From: Psychrobacter immobilis | GTDB taxonomy: Bacteria; Pseudomonadota; Gammaproteobacteria; Pseudomonadales; Moraxellaceae | DNA length: 64,000 nt | Direction: 5' to 3' | Assembly (NCBI RefSeq): GCF_904846185.1 | Contig: NZ_CAJGZQ010000002.1 | Span: 154,329-218,328 of the forward strand | Shown: piece by piece, positions 15,894 to 25,020 of the stretch | Position numbering within the stretch: the first letter of the stretch is position 1 | Layout: every line of letters begins with the position of its first letter | The notes under the pieces: model-generated | Databases searched by the model: none | What the model was told of the DNA's origin: nothing | What the model saw: only the letters and a program-made list of their open reading frames with translations | Translations under genes and position numbers: made by a program

Positions 15894-16619
15894 TTACTGA
15901 GAGTTCTTTTGTCTGACAATTTGATAGCGACGGCCGAAATACCAAATTGGCGCGCTAATGATATGAATAAGCCGTGTAAACGGAAATATCGCAATCAGGG
16001 TGATGCCGAGCGCCATATGCAGCTGATAAATTAAGTCAGTTTGCTCAATGCGCGCCGCTGCCTGCAAAGGTCTTAAAATTGTGATGTCCTGTGCCCAGCC
16101 TGCCAAATTCATCATGGTATAGCCATCTAAATGCTTCACTGACGTAAAGATGGACAGCAGACCTAAGTTCAGCTGGATAAATAACAGCACCAGTACCAGT
16201 TTGTCTGAGAACGATGAGGTGTTTGAGATACGGTCATCGGTAAAGCGTCGCCACATGAGCATGACCAAACCGAACCAACAAAACACCCCTGCGATACCCC
16301 CAACGACCACCGCTAATATCTGCTTATGTCCGGCGCTGATAAATCTGTCATAAAGAAAATGCGGTGTCAACATGCCAAATAAATGACCGAGGAGCACCAC
16401 AATGATACCGACGTGGAATAAGTTGCTGGCAAGGCGCATGTTTTTGCTTCTGAGCATTTGCGTCGAGCCTGTCTTCCATGAATACTGAGATAAATCAAAA
16501 CGTACCCAAGTACCAATAATAGCGATGGTCAATGCCACATACGGATAAACGCCAAAAAGGAAAATTTGTAGCCAGTTTAGGTTGGCTAAAGACTGCACAC
16601 TAGGATCTGCGATATTCAT
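15894..16619 (-). CDS. narI: Respiratory nitrate reductase gamma subunit NarI
   Basis: A 241-residue di-haem cytochrome b subunit that oxidises quinol on the periplasmic side and passes electrons to NarH. Five membrane helices are visible. Candidate haem ligands are in NLFHVGIIVVLLGHLFG (two His) and in YQLHMALG and TRLIHIIS near the C-terminus, the same paired layout as E. coli NarI. A charged cytoplasmic tail (GRRYQIVRQKN) ends the protein. It begins 14 bases after the narJ stop, so it belongs to the narGHJI transcript. Its length is slightly above the 225 residues of E. coli NarI because of a longer N-terminus. Confidence 0.95.
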   Translation of the reverse strand: MNIADPSVQSLANLNWLQIFLFGVYPYVALTIAIIGTWVRFDLSQYSWKTGSTQMLRSKNMRLASNLFHVGIIVVLLGHLFGMLTPHFLYDRFISAGHKQILAVVVGGIAGVFCWFGLVMLMWRRFTDDRISNTSSFSDKLVLVLLFIQLNLGLLSIFTSVKHLDGYTMMNLAGWAQDITILRPLQAAARIEQTDLIYQLHMALGITLIAIFPFTRLIHIISAPIWYFGRRYQIVRQKNSQ

Positions 16620-16633
16620 GTCCTTTCTCCTTA

Positions 16634-17500
16634 TTATGATTTAACCGGCTGGTTGGTTTTAAAATCTACCCAGTGCACTGGAGCATCGACTGCATTAGCA
16701 GCAGAGGCATTTTTTATACCAGCTTTTGCTGCAAGATTTTGGGTACTTGTTTGTGACGGGCAACGCTCTTCTTGTTGCGCATCTAAAAACGTCACCACTT
16801 CTTCTTCCCATTCTTTGTCTAATGCCTCAAAGCTGTCATCACGCTTCTCTTTGCTGATTTTTTCTTGATACTCTTCAACGATATCGAGCGGTTTACCAGC
16901 GATTTGCAATAGCGCATTGAAGCAGCCTTTATACAAGCTACCGCGACCCTCTAATCTGGCGGCAAGCAAAGCGAGGATATGGCTCACATCAGCGATATCC
17001 ATACGAATTTGAATGTCGTCTTCAATAATGGTTGCTTGATACGCTAAAAATTCGAGATATAAAGGCAGATAATCAGGCAGCTCTTTGACGCTAATCTCAA
17101 AGCCCGCTTCTTGATATTGACCCATCAAATCGACCATCGCTTGACCACGGTCGCGCGATTCGCCATGTACATGCTCAAACAACCATAGTGATAAAGAACG
17201 ACCGCGCTCAAACAAACCGTCATAACGCGCTTGCGCCTCAAGAGAGCCGGTATCGATTAAATCTTCGATCAAGTCGATGATTTGCATCCGTACTTCTGGG
17301 CTAATCAGCGTTGATCTGGCAACAATCTCTGTGCAATCAGCAAGCGTATCGCCTAAAAACAGCTCATTACTTGGATAGTCGATAAGTAGGCTGAGTACCT
17401 TGAGTAGCTTTAAGTCTGAAGCGCCAATCATCGGCGACTCAATCGCTGAATTAATTGGCTCATGCACTGAAGTGCTGTTATTGAGTTGAGTAGTTTGCAT
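16634..17500 (-). CDS. narJ: Nitrate reductase assembly chaperone NarJ
   Basis: A 288-residue cytoplasmic chaperone of the TorD/NarJ superfamily that holds NarG during cofactor insertion and membrane targeting. The core has the NarJ blocks LKVLSLLIDYPSNEL, LSLWLFEHVHGESRDRGQAMVDLM and ELPDYLPLYLEFL. The ATG at 17500 is preferred to a start at 17641: it follows the narH stop by one base, has GGGAG upstream, and avoids a 47-residue overlap into narH. The C-terminal 60 residues are acidic then low-complexity and longer than in E. coli NarJ (236). Confidence 0.93.
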   Translation of the reverse strand: MQTTQLNNSTSVHEPINSAIESPMIGASDLKLLKVLSLLIDYPSNELFLGDTLADCTEIVARSTLISPEVRMQIIDLIEDLIDTGSLEAQARYDGLFERGRSLSLWLFEHVHGESRDRGQAMVDLMGQYQEAGFEISVKELPDYLPLYLEFLAYQATIIEDDIQIRMDIADVSHILALLAARLEGRGSLYKGCFNALLQIAGKPLDIVEEYQEKISKEKRDDSFEALDKEWEEEVVTFLDAQQEERCPSQTSTQNLAAKAGIKNASAANAVDAPVHWVDFKTNQPVKS

Positions 17501-17501
17501 C

Positions 17502-19040
17502 TTATGACTCCCACTTTTGGACAGTATCGATGAAATCGCGGCGATTGGTTTTGCGTTGTCCAAACATGCTATTGTCCGAATGTCCTGAACAGCCTTCGCC
17601 AAAGGTGAATCCGCAACCATTACGCTCAGCGAATGCATCACTCAATGCTTCTTCACGATGCGCCGTTGGAATCACAAAGCGATCTTCGTAGTTAGCAATA
17701 GCCAAGTAGCGGTACATCTCTTCCACTTGCAGCTTGGTCAAACCAACATCATCCAAAATACTTTGGACTTCTTGTTTTTCAACCAATTGCATACGCTTGT
17801 AGCTACGCATAGCAAGTAGGCGCTTCAATGCTAGACGAACTGGCTCTTCATCGCCTGCGGTAAGCATGTTTGCTAAATAGCGCAAAGGAATACGTAAACT
17901 GTCGACATCTGGAATGAGACCATCCATACCGACTTTGCCTGCTTCAGCAGCATTTTGAATCGGTGATAATGGCGGTACATACCAAACCATCGGCAGCGTG
18001 CGGTATTCAGGATGTAGTGGTAGCGCAAGCTTCCAATCCATCGCTAGCTTATAAACTGGTGAGCGCTGGGCTGAATCAATGACCGATTGCGGTACACCGT
18101 CTTTTAATGCTTGGGCGATAACAGCAGGGTCATTTGGATCTAAAAATACGTCTAACTGTGCTTGGTAAAGGTCTTGCTCGTTAGGTGTGCTTGCTGCTTC
18201 AGCGATTTTGTCCGCGTCATAAAGCAGTACACCCAAGTAGCGGATACGACCAACACAGGTTTCTGAACAAACGGTCGGCAAGCCGGCTTCAATACGGGGA
18301 TAACAGAAGATGCATTTTTCAGATTTCCCCGACTTCCAGTTGTAGTAAATCTTTTTATACGGGCAGCCTGAGATACACATGCGCCAGCCGCGACATTTTT
18401 CTTGGTCAATCAAGACAATGCCGTCTTCTTCACGCTTATAAATCGCGCCACTTGGGCATGATGCGACGCAAGTTGGGTTCAAGCAATGCTCGCACAGACG
18501 TGGCAAATACATCATAAAGGTGTTTTCGTACTCGCCATAAATTTCCGCTTGAATGTTGTCAAAGTTCTTATCTTTGCGACGTTTTTCAAACTCTGAGCCG
18601 AGGATTTCTTCCCAGTTAGGACCCCATTCAATCTTTTGCATACGCTTGCCAGTGATGGCTGAGCGCGGGCGGGCGATAGGTTGATGGTTGCTGATAGGTG
18701 CGGTATGCAGATGCTGATAATCGAAATCAAACGGCTCATAATAGTCATCAATTTCTGGTAGGTCAGGGTTAGCAAAGATATTTGCCAATACTCTAAATTT
18801 ACCACCGATACGCGGATTGATAGTGCCGTTGGCATTACGTATCCAACCACCTTTCCATTTGGTTTGGTTTTCCCATTCTTTGGGATAACCGATACCGGGT
18901 TTTGATTCAACGTTGTTAAACCACGCGTATTCCATACCTTCACGGCTGGTCCAGACGTTTTTACAGGTGACTGAGCAGGTGTGACAACCGATACATTTAT
19001 CAAGGTTAAGCACCATGCCGACTTGCGAACGAATTTTCAT
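17502..19040 (-). CDS. narH: Respiratory nitrate reductase beta subunit NarH
   Basis: A 512-residue iron-sulfur subunit carrying electrons from NarI to NarG. Four Cys clusters are visible: CIGCHTCSVTC at 16-26, CEHCLNPTCVASCP, CRGWRMCISGCP and CIFCYPRIEAG with later CSETC. In the third cluster Trp replaces one Cys, as in E. coli NarH, giving a [3Fe-4S] centre. The ATG at 19040 starts MKIRSQVGMVLNLDK and has TTGGAG 9 bases upstream, so it is preferred to a start at 19055. The gene follows narG across a gap holding a strong hairpin and is followed by narJ after one base. Confidence 0.96.
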   Translation of the reverse strand: MKIRSQVGMVLNLDKCIGCHTCSVTCKNVWTSREGMEYAWFNNVESKPGIGYPKEWENQTKWKGGWIRNANGTINPRIGGKFRVLANIFANPDLPEIDDYYEPFDFDYQHLHTAPISNHQPIARPRSAITGKRMQKIEWGPNWEEILGSEFEKRRKDKNFDNIQAEIYGEYENTFMMYLPRLCEHCLNPTCVASCPSGAIYKREEDGIVLIDQEKCRGWRMCISGCPYKKIYYNWKSGKSEKCIFCYPRIEAGLPTVCSETCVGRIRYLGVLLYDADKIAEAASTPNEQDLYQAQLDVFLDPNDPAVIAQALKDGVPQSVIDSAQRSPVYKLAMDWKLALPLHPEYRTLPMVWYVPPLSPIQNAAEAGKVGMDGLIPDVDSLRIPLRYLANMLTAGDEEPVRLALKRLLAMRSYKRMQLVEKQEVQSILDDVGLTKLQVEEMYRYLAIANYEDRFVIPTAHREEALSDAFAERNGCGFTFGEGCSGHSDNSMFGQRKTNRRDFIDTVQKWES

Positions 19041-19088
19041 GGATCTGTGCTCCAAATAATAGTAAAAAAGCAGCTTTATGTTCTTCCT

Positions 19089-19112
19089 AGATATCCTGAA
19101 ATCAGGATATCT
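19089..19112. other. Perfect 11-bp hairpin between narG and narH
   Basis: AGATATCCTGA and TCAGGATATCT are perfect complements separated by AA. On the minus strand no U-run follows, so it is not a standard terminator. It may stabilise or process the narGHJI message, or be a tiny repeat. Confidence 0.75.
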
Positions 19113-19132
19113 TTTCGATAGAAGAAACAGCG

Positions 19133-22100
19133 TTACCCTTCAATGCTGGTTGGTAACGGACGTGGCAATTCGTTATCTGGCTTATCTTCTAGCCAGTCGA
19201 TTTTTGACATTTTACGAATCACGACAAATTCATCACGGTTACAACCGACGGTGCCATAATAGTTAAAGCCATAAGACTGCTGGGCGTAGCTGCCAATCAT
19301 ATGCGTCGGTTTCAAAATCGTCCGAGTGACCGAGTTATGGATACCGCCACGTGTGCCTGTTTGCTCAGAGCCTGGAATGTTGACCAGTTTCTCTTGGGCG
19401 TGATACATCATGGTCATGCCTTCTTTCACCCTTTGGCTGACGATGGCACGGGCAGTGATTGCCCCATTAGCATTGAACAGCTCAATCCAGTCGTTATCGA
19501 CGATGCCGGCTTTTTGGGCATCGACTTCTGACATCCAGACACAAGGTCCGCCGCGACTTAAGGTCAGCATCAGCAAGTTTTCAGAGTAGGTACTGTGGAT
19601 GCCCCATTTTTGGTGCGGTGTTAAGAAGTTCAGTACAATCTCTTTATTACCATTTGGCTTAGCGTCTTTGAGCAGCTCAGTGGTCTTGGTATCGATAGGT
19701 GGACGATACTGCTGCATTTGCTCACCAAACGCCTGCATCCAAGGATGGTCTTGATAAAACTGCTGGCGACCAGTAATCGTACGCCATGGAATCAGCTCAT
19801 GGACGTTGGTATAACCCGCGTTATAACTGACCTGATCCGACTCAATACCTGACCATGTCGGGCTTGAGATGATTTTACGTGGCTGTGCGACGATGTCTTT
19901 AAAGCGGATTTTTTCGTGCTCGCTAGATTTGGCAAGGTGGGTATGGTCGCGACCAGTAAATTCAGAGAGTGCAGCCCAGCCTTTTACCGCCACATGACCA
20001 TTGGTCTCAGGCGCGAGCATCAAAATCATTTCAGAAGCATTGATAGCGGTGTTAAGACTTGGTCGACCTTCAGAAATACCGGGATCAGTCACTCTATGAT
20101 TTAAATCACCGAGCTGTTTGACCTCGGTTTTCATATCCCAATTCAAGCCTTTTGAGCCATTACCCAGTTTTTCTAAGGCAGGACCCATAGAAGTGAACTT
20201 TTTATAAGTGCTCGGATAGTCACGCTCAACCACTTTAATCATCGGGCAGTTTTTACCCGGAACCGGTTTTTCGCCAGCCGTTTTCCAGTCAGTGCCACCA
20301 AATGGCTGTGCCAATTCACCTGGGGTGTCATGTTGCATCGGCAAGGTGACAACGTCAGTTTCAACACCTAAATGACCTTTTGATACTTCAGAGAAGCTCT
20401 TGGCAATGCCTTTATAAATTTCCCAATCGGTCTTAGATTCCCACGCAGGGTCAGTCGCGGCGGTTAATGGGTGAATGAATGGATGCATGTCTGAGGTATT
20501 CATGTCATCTTTTTCGTACCAAGTTGCAGTTGGTAGCACGATGTCAGAATACAAACAGGTGGAAGACATGCGGAAGTCTAACGTGACAACCAAGTCTAAT
20601 TTACCAGTCGGTCCTTTTTCTACCCAATCGACTTCTTTTGGTTGCAGGTGACCTTCTGCATTTTCTTTATTGAGCAAGCCATTTTTGGTGCCCAAGAAAT
20701 AATGCAGCATATATTCATGACCTTTACCGGACGAGCCCAATAGGTTTGAGCGCCAGATAAACATGTTGCGAGGAAAGTTGGCTGGGTTATCAGGTGATTC
20801 ACAAGCAAAGCGTAAGCTGCCATCTTCGAGAGAATCGACCACATATTCTTCCACGCCTTTGCCGCTTTCTTTGGCTTTGGCAGCGATGGTCAGTGGGTTA
20901 CGGTTGAGTTGTGGTGCTGAAGGCAACCAGCCTGCGCGTTCTGCTTGAATGTTGTAATCAAGCATATGCTCAGGGAAGAACTTTTTATCGACGAGAGGCG
21001 AGAGTATCTCATGGGCAGAAATGGTTTCGTGACGCCACTGTGAGCTGTGATTGTAAAAGAAGCTCGTGCCGTTCATATGACGCGGTGGACGATGCCAATC
21101 AAGCGCAAAGGCCAATGGCAACCAGCCCGTTTGAGGGCGCAGTTTTTCTTGACCAACATAATGCGCCCAGCCGCCGCCAGATTTGCCGATACAGCCACAT
21201 AGCATCAGCATGTTAATCACGCCGCGATAGTTCATGTCTAGGTGATACCAGTGGTTCATACCCGCGCCGATGATAATCATCGATTTACCATGAGTCTTAT
21301 GGGCGTTTTCAGCGAATTCACGCGCGACTTGAATGACGCGCTCACGGCTCAAACCGGTGATGACTTCTTGCCAAGCAGGCGTGCCCGGTACGGTGGCATC
21401 GTTATAGTCGTCGGTGACATGCTCGCCGCCAACACCATTATCCACCCCAAGGTTGGCAACGGTTAGATCAAAGACGGTCGCAACGATAGCGGTGCTGCCA
21501 TCGGCAAGGGTAATGGTTTTACAAGGAACGGTTTTTTGCTGGATAGGCTCGCCTGGTACTGAGGTAAAATGCGGATGATCCACATGACCGAAGTAATCAA
21601 AGCCCACGACACAAGTCTCAGCACTGTCTTTTAAGGTTAGCGTCAGATCGATATCTTCGCCTGTGGTGCCGTTTTTTTGCTCAAGATTCCACTTGCCTTT
21701 TTCGCCCCAACGGTAACCAATTGAGCCCAGCGGAGAAACCAATTCGCCGTCATTATTTAAAGCGATGGTTTTCCATTCAGGATTGTTTTCTTGACCCAAG
21801 TCATCGACCAAGTCAGAAGCACGCAGGTAGCGACCAGCACGGCGCGCGCCATCTTCACCTTCTAGCATGACCAGTACGGGCAAATCGGTATAACGCTTGG
21901 CGTAGTCTAAGAAGTAATCGCTTGGCTGCTTGAGATAAAACTCTTTGATAATGACATGACAGAATGCTTGCGCCACAGCCGCATCAGTACCTTGTTTTGG
22001 GTTTAGCCATAAGTCAGTTAACTTAGAAACCTCAGCATAATCAGGGGTGATGGAGACTGTCTTAGTGCCTTTATAACGAACTTCGGTAAAGAAATGCGCG

Positions 22101-22891
22101 TCTGGTGTACGCGTTTGCGGAACGTTTGAACCCCACGCAATAATATAATCAGAGTTGTACCAATCGGCTGATTCTGGCACGTCGGTTTGCTCACCCCAAA
22201 CCATTGGCGACGCTGGTGGCAGGTCACAATACCAGTCATAGAATGACAAGCAAACACCGCCGATAAGTGATAAATAGCGACTACCAGCTGCGTAACTGAC
22301 CATCGACATCGCAGGAATCGGAGAGAAACCAACGATACGATCAGGACCAAAAGTTTTGGCGGTATAGACATTACTAGCGGCGATGATTTCATTAACTTCC
22401 GCCCACGTTGAGCGAATAAAACCGCCCAAACCGCGCTTGGATTTATACTGTTCTGCTTTGATAGGGTCTTGGACGATACTGCCCCAAGCATCGACTGGAT
22501 CAGGATACTGCGCTTTGGCTTCACGCCATAATTTGAGAAGCGGCTTACGTACTTTAGGATATTTCACACGGTTCGCTGAATACATGTACCAGCTGTAGCT
22601 TGCGCCACGAGGACAGCCACGCGGTTCGTGGTTTGGTAAGTCTGGACGGGTTTCAGGATAGTCAGTTTGCTGCGTTTCCCACGTGACCAAGCCGTTTTTT
22701 ACGTAAATTTTCCATGAGCAAGAGCCAGTACAGTTGACCCCATGCGTTGAACGCACGACTTTGTCATACTGCCAACGGCTACGATACACATTTTCCCAGT
22801 CACGAGACTCATCGCGCGTCTCACCATGCCCATCGGAGAATTCGCCCTTTTTACGTTTAAAAAAACGGAATTGGTCGAGTAAATGGCTCAT
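19133..22891 (-). CDS. narG: Respiratory nitrate reductase alpha subunit NarG
   Basis: A 1252-residue catalytic subunit that reduces nitrate to nitrite in the cytoplasm at a bis-MGD molybdenum centre. The N-terminal FS0 cluster ligands are H50, C54, C58 and C93 (HGVNCTGSCSW and PRGCPRGASYSW), as in E. coli NarG. YNSDYIIAWGSNVPQT carries the Asp that binds molybdenum. There is no twin-arginine signal: the start MSHLLDQFRFFKRKKGEF is the usual NarG type that keeps the enzyme cytoplasmic. It is the first gene of narGHJI; a NarL-type site lies 151 bases upstream, and the upstream narK ends in its own terminator. Confidence 0.97.
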   Translation of the reverse strand: MSHLLDQFRFFKRKKGEFSDGHGETRDESRDWENVYRSRWQYDKVVRSTHGVNCTGSCSWKIYVKNGLVTWETQQTDYPETRPDLPNHEPRGCPRGASYSWYMYSANRVKYPKVRKPLLKLWREAKAQYPDPVDAWGSIVQDPIKAEQYKSKRGLGGFIRSTWAEVNEIIAASNVYTAKTFGPDRIVGFSPIPAMSMVSYAAGSRYLSLIGGVCLSFYDWYCDLPPASPMVWGEQTDVPESADWYNSDYIIAWGSNVPQTRTPDAHFFTEVRYKGTKTVSITPDYAEVSKLTDLWLNPKQGTDAAVAQAFCHVIIKEFYLKQPSDYFLDYAKRYTDLPVLVMLEGEDGARRAGRYLRASDLVDDLGQENNPEWKTIALNNDGELVSPLGSIGYRWGEKGKWNLEQKNGTTGEDIDLTLTLKDSAETCVVGFDYFGHVDHPHFTSVPGEPIQQKTVPCKTITLADGSTAIVATVFDLTVANLGVDNGVGGEHVTDDYNDATVPGTPAWQEVITGLSRERVIQVAREFAENAHKTHGKSMIIIGAGMNHWYHLDMNYRGVINMLMLCGCIGKSGGGWAHYVGQEKLRPQTGWLPLAFALDWHRPPRHMNGTSFFYNHSSQWRHETISAHEILSPLVDKKFFPEHMLDYNIQAERAGWLPSAPQLNRNPLTIAAKAKESGKGVEEYVVDSLEDGSLRFACESPDNPANFPRNMFIWRSNLLGSSGKGHEYMLHYFLGTKNGLLNKENAEGHLQPKEVDWVEKGPTGKLDLVVTLDFRMSSTCLYSDIVLPTATWYEKDDMNTSDMHPFIHPLTAATDPAWESKTDWEIYKGIAKSFSEVSKGHLGVETDVVTLPMQHDTPGELAQPFGGTDWKTAGEKPVPGKNCPMIKVVERDYPSTYKKFTSMGPALEKLGNGSKGLNWDMKTEVKQLGDLNHRVTDPGISEGRPSLNTAINASEMILMLAPETNGHVAVKGWAALSEFTGRDHTHLAKSSEHEKIRFKDIVAQPRKIISSPTWSGIESDQVSYNAGYTNVHELIPWRTITGRQQFYQDHPWMQAFGEQMQQYRPPIDTKTTELLKDAKPNGNKEIVLNFLTPHQKWGIHSTYSENLLMLTLSRGGPCVWMSEVDAQKAGIVDNDWIELFNANGAITARAIVSQRVKEGMTMMYHAQEKLVNIPGSEQTGTRGGIHNSVTRTILKPTHMIGSYAQQSYGFNYYGTVGCNRDEFVVIRKMSKIDWLEDKPDNELPRPLPTSIEG

Positions 22892-23041
22892 TTCGCTATC
22901 CTCTGTATTATTGCCTATGGGGTATCTAAAGCTGAATGGCGTGGTAAAAACAACCCTTTGCCCAAGCTGTAAATGTTTTTCGATGGTATTATTTTAAGTA
23001 AGCCATCGCTCTCTTGCTATCCGCTAACATGAGCAGAGCAC

Positions 23042-23057
23042 TACCACCTTAGTAGTA
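23042..23057. promoter_or_regulatory. NarL-type 7-2-7 site upstream of narG
   Basis: TACCACCTTAGTAGTA: two inverted heptamers with a 2-base spacer, nearly the same as the site before moaA. The 348-base gap between narG and narK otherwise holds the narK terminator and no gene. No convincing FNR palindrome was found in it. Confidence 0.6.
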
Positions 23058-23149
23058 GCGGTAAATGATAAAATTGGCTTAAAAAATCGTTAAGTATTTA
23101 TGAGTCGGGCTTATTTATAAGCAGAATATGGATTGGTAAAAATAAAAAA

Positions 23150-23178
23150 AGTGCTACTTACGCTGGCAAGTAGCACTA
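23150..23178 (-). terminator. Intrinsic terminator after narK
   Basis: AGTGCTACTT and AAGTAGCACT form a perfect 10-bp stem. On the minus strand it is followed by a run of seven U. It separates the narK transcript from narGHJI. Confidence 0.88.
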
Positions 23179-23239
23179 TAAAGAGAGATGTTTTTAATTT
23201 GAAAATCTGTTTTTAGAGGATGATTTATACAAGGCTGCT

Positions 23240-24619
23240 TTAGCAAGGAATCTCAGCATTAGGGCGACTGTAATACCACCATGTCAACACTATACAGAGA
23301 ACATAAAAGACAATTAAAGCGATAAAAGTACCATCAACACCCAGTCCTGAACCAAACATTTTTGGGACAAAGAATGCGCCATAGGCCGCTATCGCTGAGG
23401 TAAAGCCAACCACTGCTGCTGATTCTTTACGTATCTCGACAAACAAATCCTCTGTACCTGCTTTTTGAGGTTCAAGGCGTTCATGAAAGGTTCTGAAGAT
23501 AACGGGAATCATGGTAAAGGTAGAGCCGTTACCGATACCCGTGGTGATAAACAGCACCATAAAGGATATGAAGTATCCGACAAAGCTGCCCTCATGAGTC
23601 TCGCTAGGGAGGAAATACATCACCGCCACTACCGCCAATACCATCACGATATAGTTCCAAAAAGTTACTTTTGCGCCACTGGTTTTGTCAGATATCCAAC
23701 CACCTAAGGGGCGAAATAGCGCACCAACTAAAGGACCCAAGAAGGCAAACTTAAGCGCATCAATGGCAGGAAATGAGTTTTTAATCAGCATCGGAAACGC
23801 GGCTGAAAAACCAATGAACGAGCCAAAGGTTGCCATATATAGGATACACATGATCCAGTTATGTTTGCGTTTAAAGATAACGGATTGGTCTTTAAAGGAA
23901 GCTTTAGCAGTGGCAATATCGTTCATGCCAAACCATGCCAGTGCTGAAAATAGCAGAATAAAGGGTACCCAAATAAAGCCTGCATTTTGTAGATAAAACA
24001 GCTGACCGCTTGCAGAGACTTGTGGGTCGCCGCCTAAGCTACCAAAGGCTGCTACCAATATAATCATCGGTACAACGAACTGCATCACCGACACGCCAAG
24101 GTTACCCAAACCCGCGTTTAGCCCAAGAGCAGTGCCCTGTTCTGCTTTTGGAAAGAAGAACGAGATATTGGACATGGAGGAGGCAAAGTTACCACCACCG
24201 AAGCCACAAAGTAGGGCAATAATGGCAAATATCATAAATGGCGTATCAGGGTTCTGAACCGCAAAGCCCATCCATAATGCTGGAATCAACAAGGATAAGG
24301 TAGATATCGCTGTCCAACGTCGCCCACCAAAGATAGGCACCATAAAAGAATAAAAAATTCGCAGCGTTGCCCCTGATAGTCCGGGCAGCGCGGCGAGCCA
24401 AAACAACTGCCCATCATCAAAATCAAAACCAATCTCGGGTAGACGGACGATGACGGCACTCCATACCATCCATACTGCAAATGCCAATAGCAACGATGGA
24501 ATGGATATCCATAAATTTCTACGGGCGACTTTTTTGCCGCCTCCTTCCCAAAATTCTTCTACTTCAGGTCGCCAGTCAGTGATGAGCTTACCACCTTTGA
24601 AGTTGTAATTATTGCCCAT
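23240..24619 (-). CDS. narK: Nitrate/nitrite transporter, NarK type
   Basis: A 459-residue MFS transporter with 12 predicted membrane helices. Nitrate-porter signatures are present: the Gly-rich ALLCGFGGGNFASSMSNISFFFPK in the middle of the N-half, and GIGNGSTFTMIPVIF in the C-half, both typical of NarK. LGLNAGLGNLGVSVMQF fits the nitrate signature. The ATG at 24619 has GAGG six bases upstream and is preferred to a GTG at 24631. It is transcribed towards narG but ends at its own terminator. It faces narX across a 400-base control region with NarL-type heptamers. Together with the second narK it may split nitrate uptake and nitrite/nitrate exchange. Confidence 0.9.
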   Translation of the reverse strand: MGNNYNFKGGKLITDWRPEVEEFWEGGGKKVARRNLWISIPSLLLAFAVWMVWSAVIVRLPEIGFDFDDGQLFWLAALPGLSGATLRIFYSFMVPIFGGRRWTAISTLSLLIPALWMGFAVQNPDTPFMIFAIIALLCGFGGGNFASSMSNISFFFPKAEQGTALGLNAGLGNLGVSVMQFVVPMIILVAAFGSLGGDPQVSASGQLFYLQNAGFIWVPFILLFSALAWFGMNDIATAKASFKDQSVIFKRKHNWIMCILYMATFGSFIGFSAAFPMLIKNSFPAIDALKFAFLGPLVGALFRPLGGWISDKTSGAKVTFWNYIVMVLAVVAVMYFLPSETHEGSFVGYFISFMVLFITTGIGNGSTFTMIPVIFRTFHERLEPQKAGTEDLFVEIRKESAAVVGFTSAIAAYGAFFVPKMFGSGLGVDGTFIALIVFYVLCIVLTWWYYSRPNAEIPC

Positions 24620-24835
24620 GTTATTCCTCACTTAGTATCAGCTATGCCTAGTTATGTTCAGTATTTTTTATCATCAAATGGCTGTCTAAACTTACAGTAA
24701 ACCGTAGCGCTTACTCCTGTTAATATTGATAACAAAGAGCCGCCGTACTGGCTTATGAGCGCTATGAATCACTTGCTCTTTCGAAAAATGATAACTCACG
24801 GTACTGTGTTATCCCGATGAAGAGTATTCATACAT

Positions 24836-24863
24836 AGTGGTATACTGATGACTAAAAGGGGTA
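24836..24863 (-). promoter_or_regulatory. Two NarL-type heptamers between narK and narX
   Basis: On the minus strand, TACCCCT (24857-24863) and TACCACT (24836-24842) both fit the NarL heptamer consensus TACYYMT and face the same way, 21 bases apart. They lie about 220 bases upstream of narK and 160 upstream of narX. The rest of the 24620-25020 gap is AT-rich and holds no gene. Confidence 0.5.
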
Positions 24864-25020
24864 TATTGCGGGCAGGTTTATCACTAAGGTTTTGCTTGTC
24901 GATGGACTGATAAGTGCGCTGTAGTATTTTTTATGCTGTATGTTTTTTGCTTTTGCGACGTTCAATTTTAAGATCTAAAATCTTTTGCGCAGAAAGTGTT
25001 TGATGGGAGCGCTATTAATC

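Noticed and set aside
18152..18517. Alternative frames of 85 and 110 codons inside narH
   Set aside because: They are shadows of the strongly conserved narH frame.
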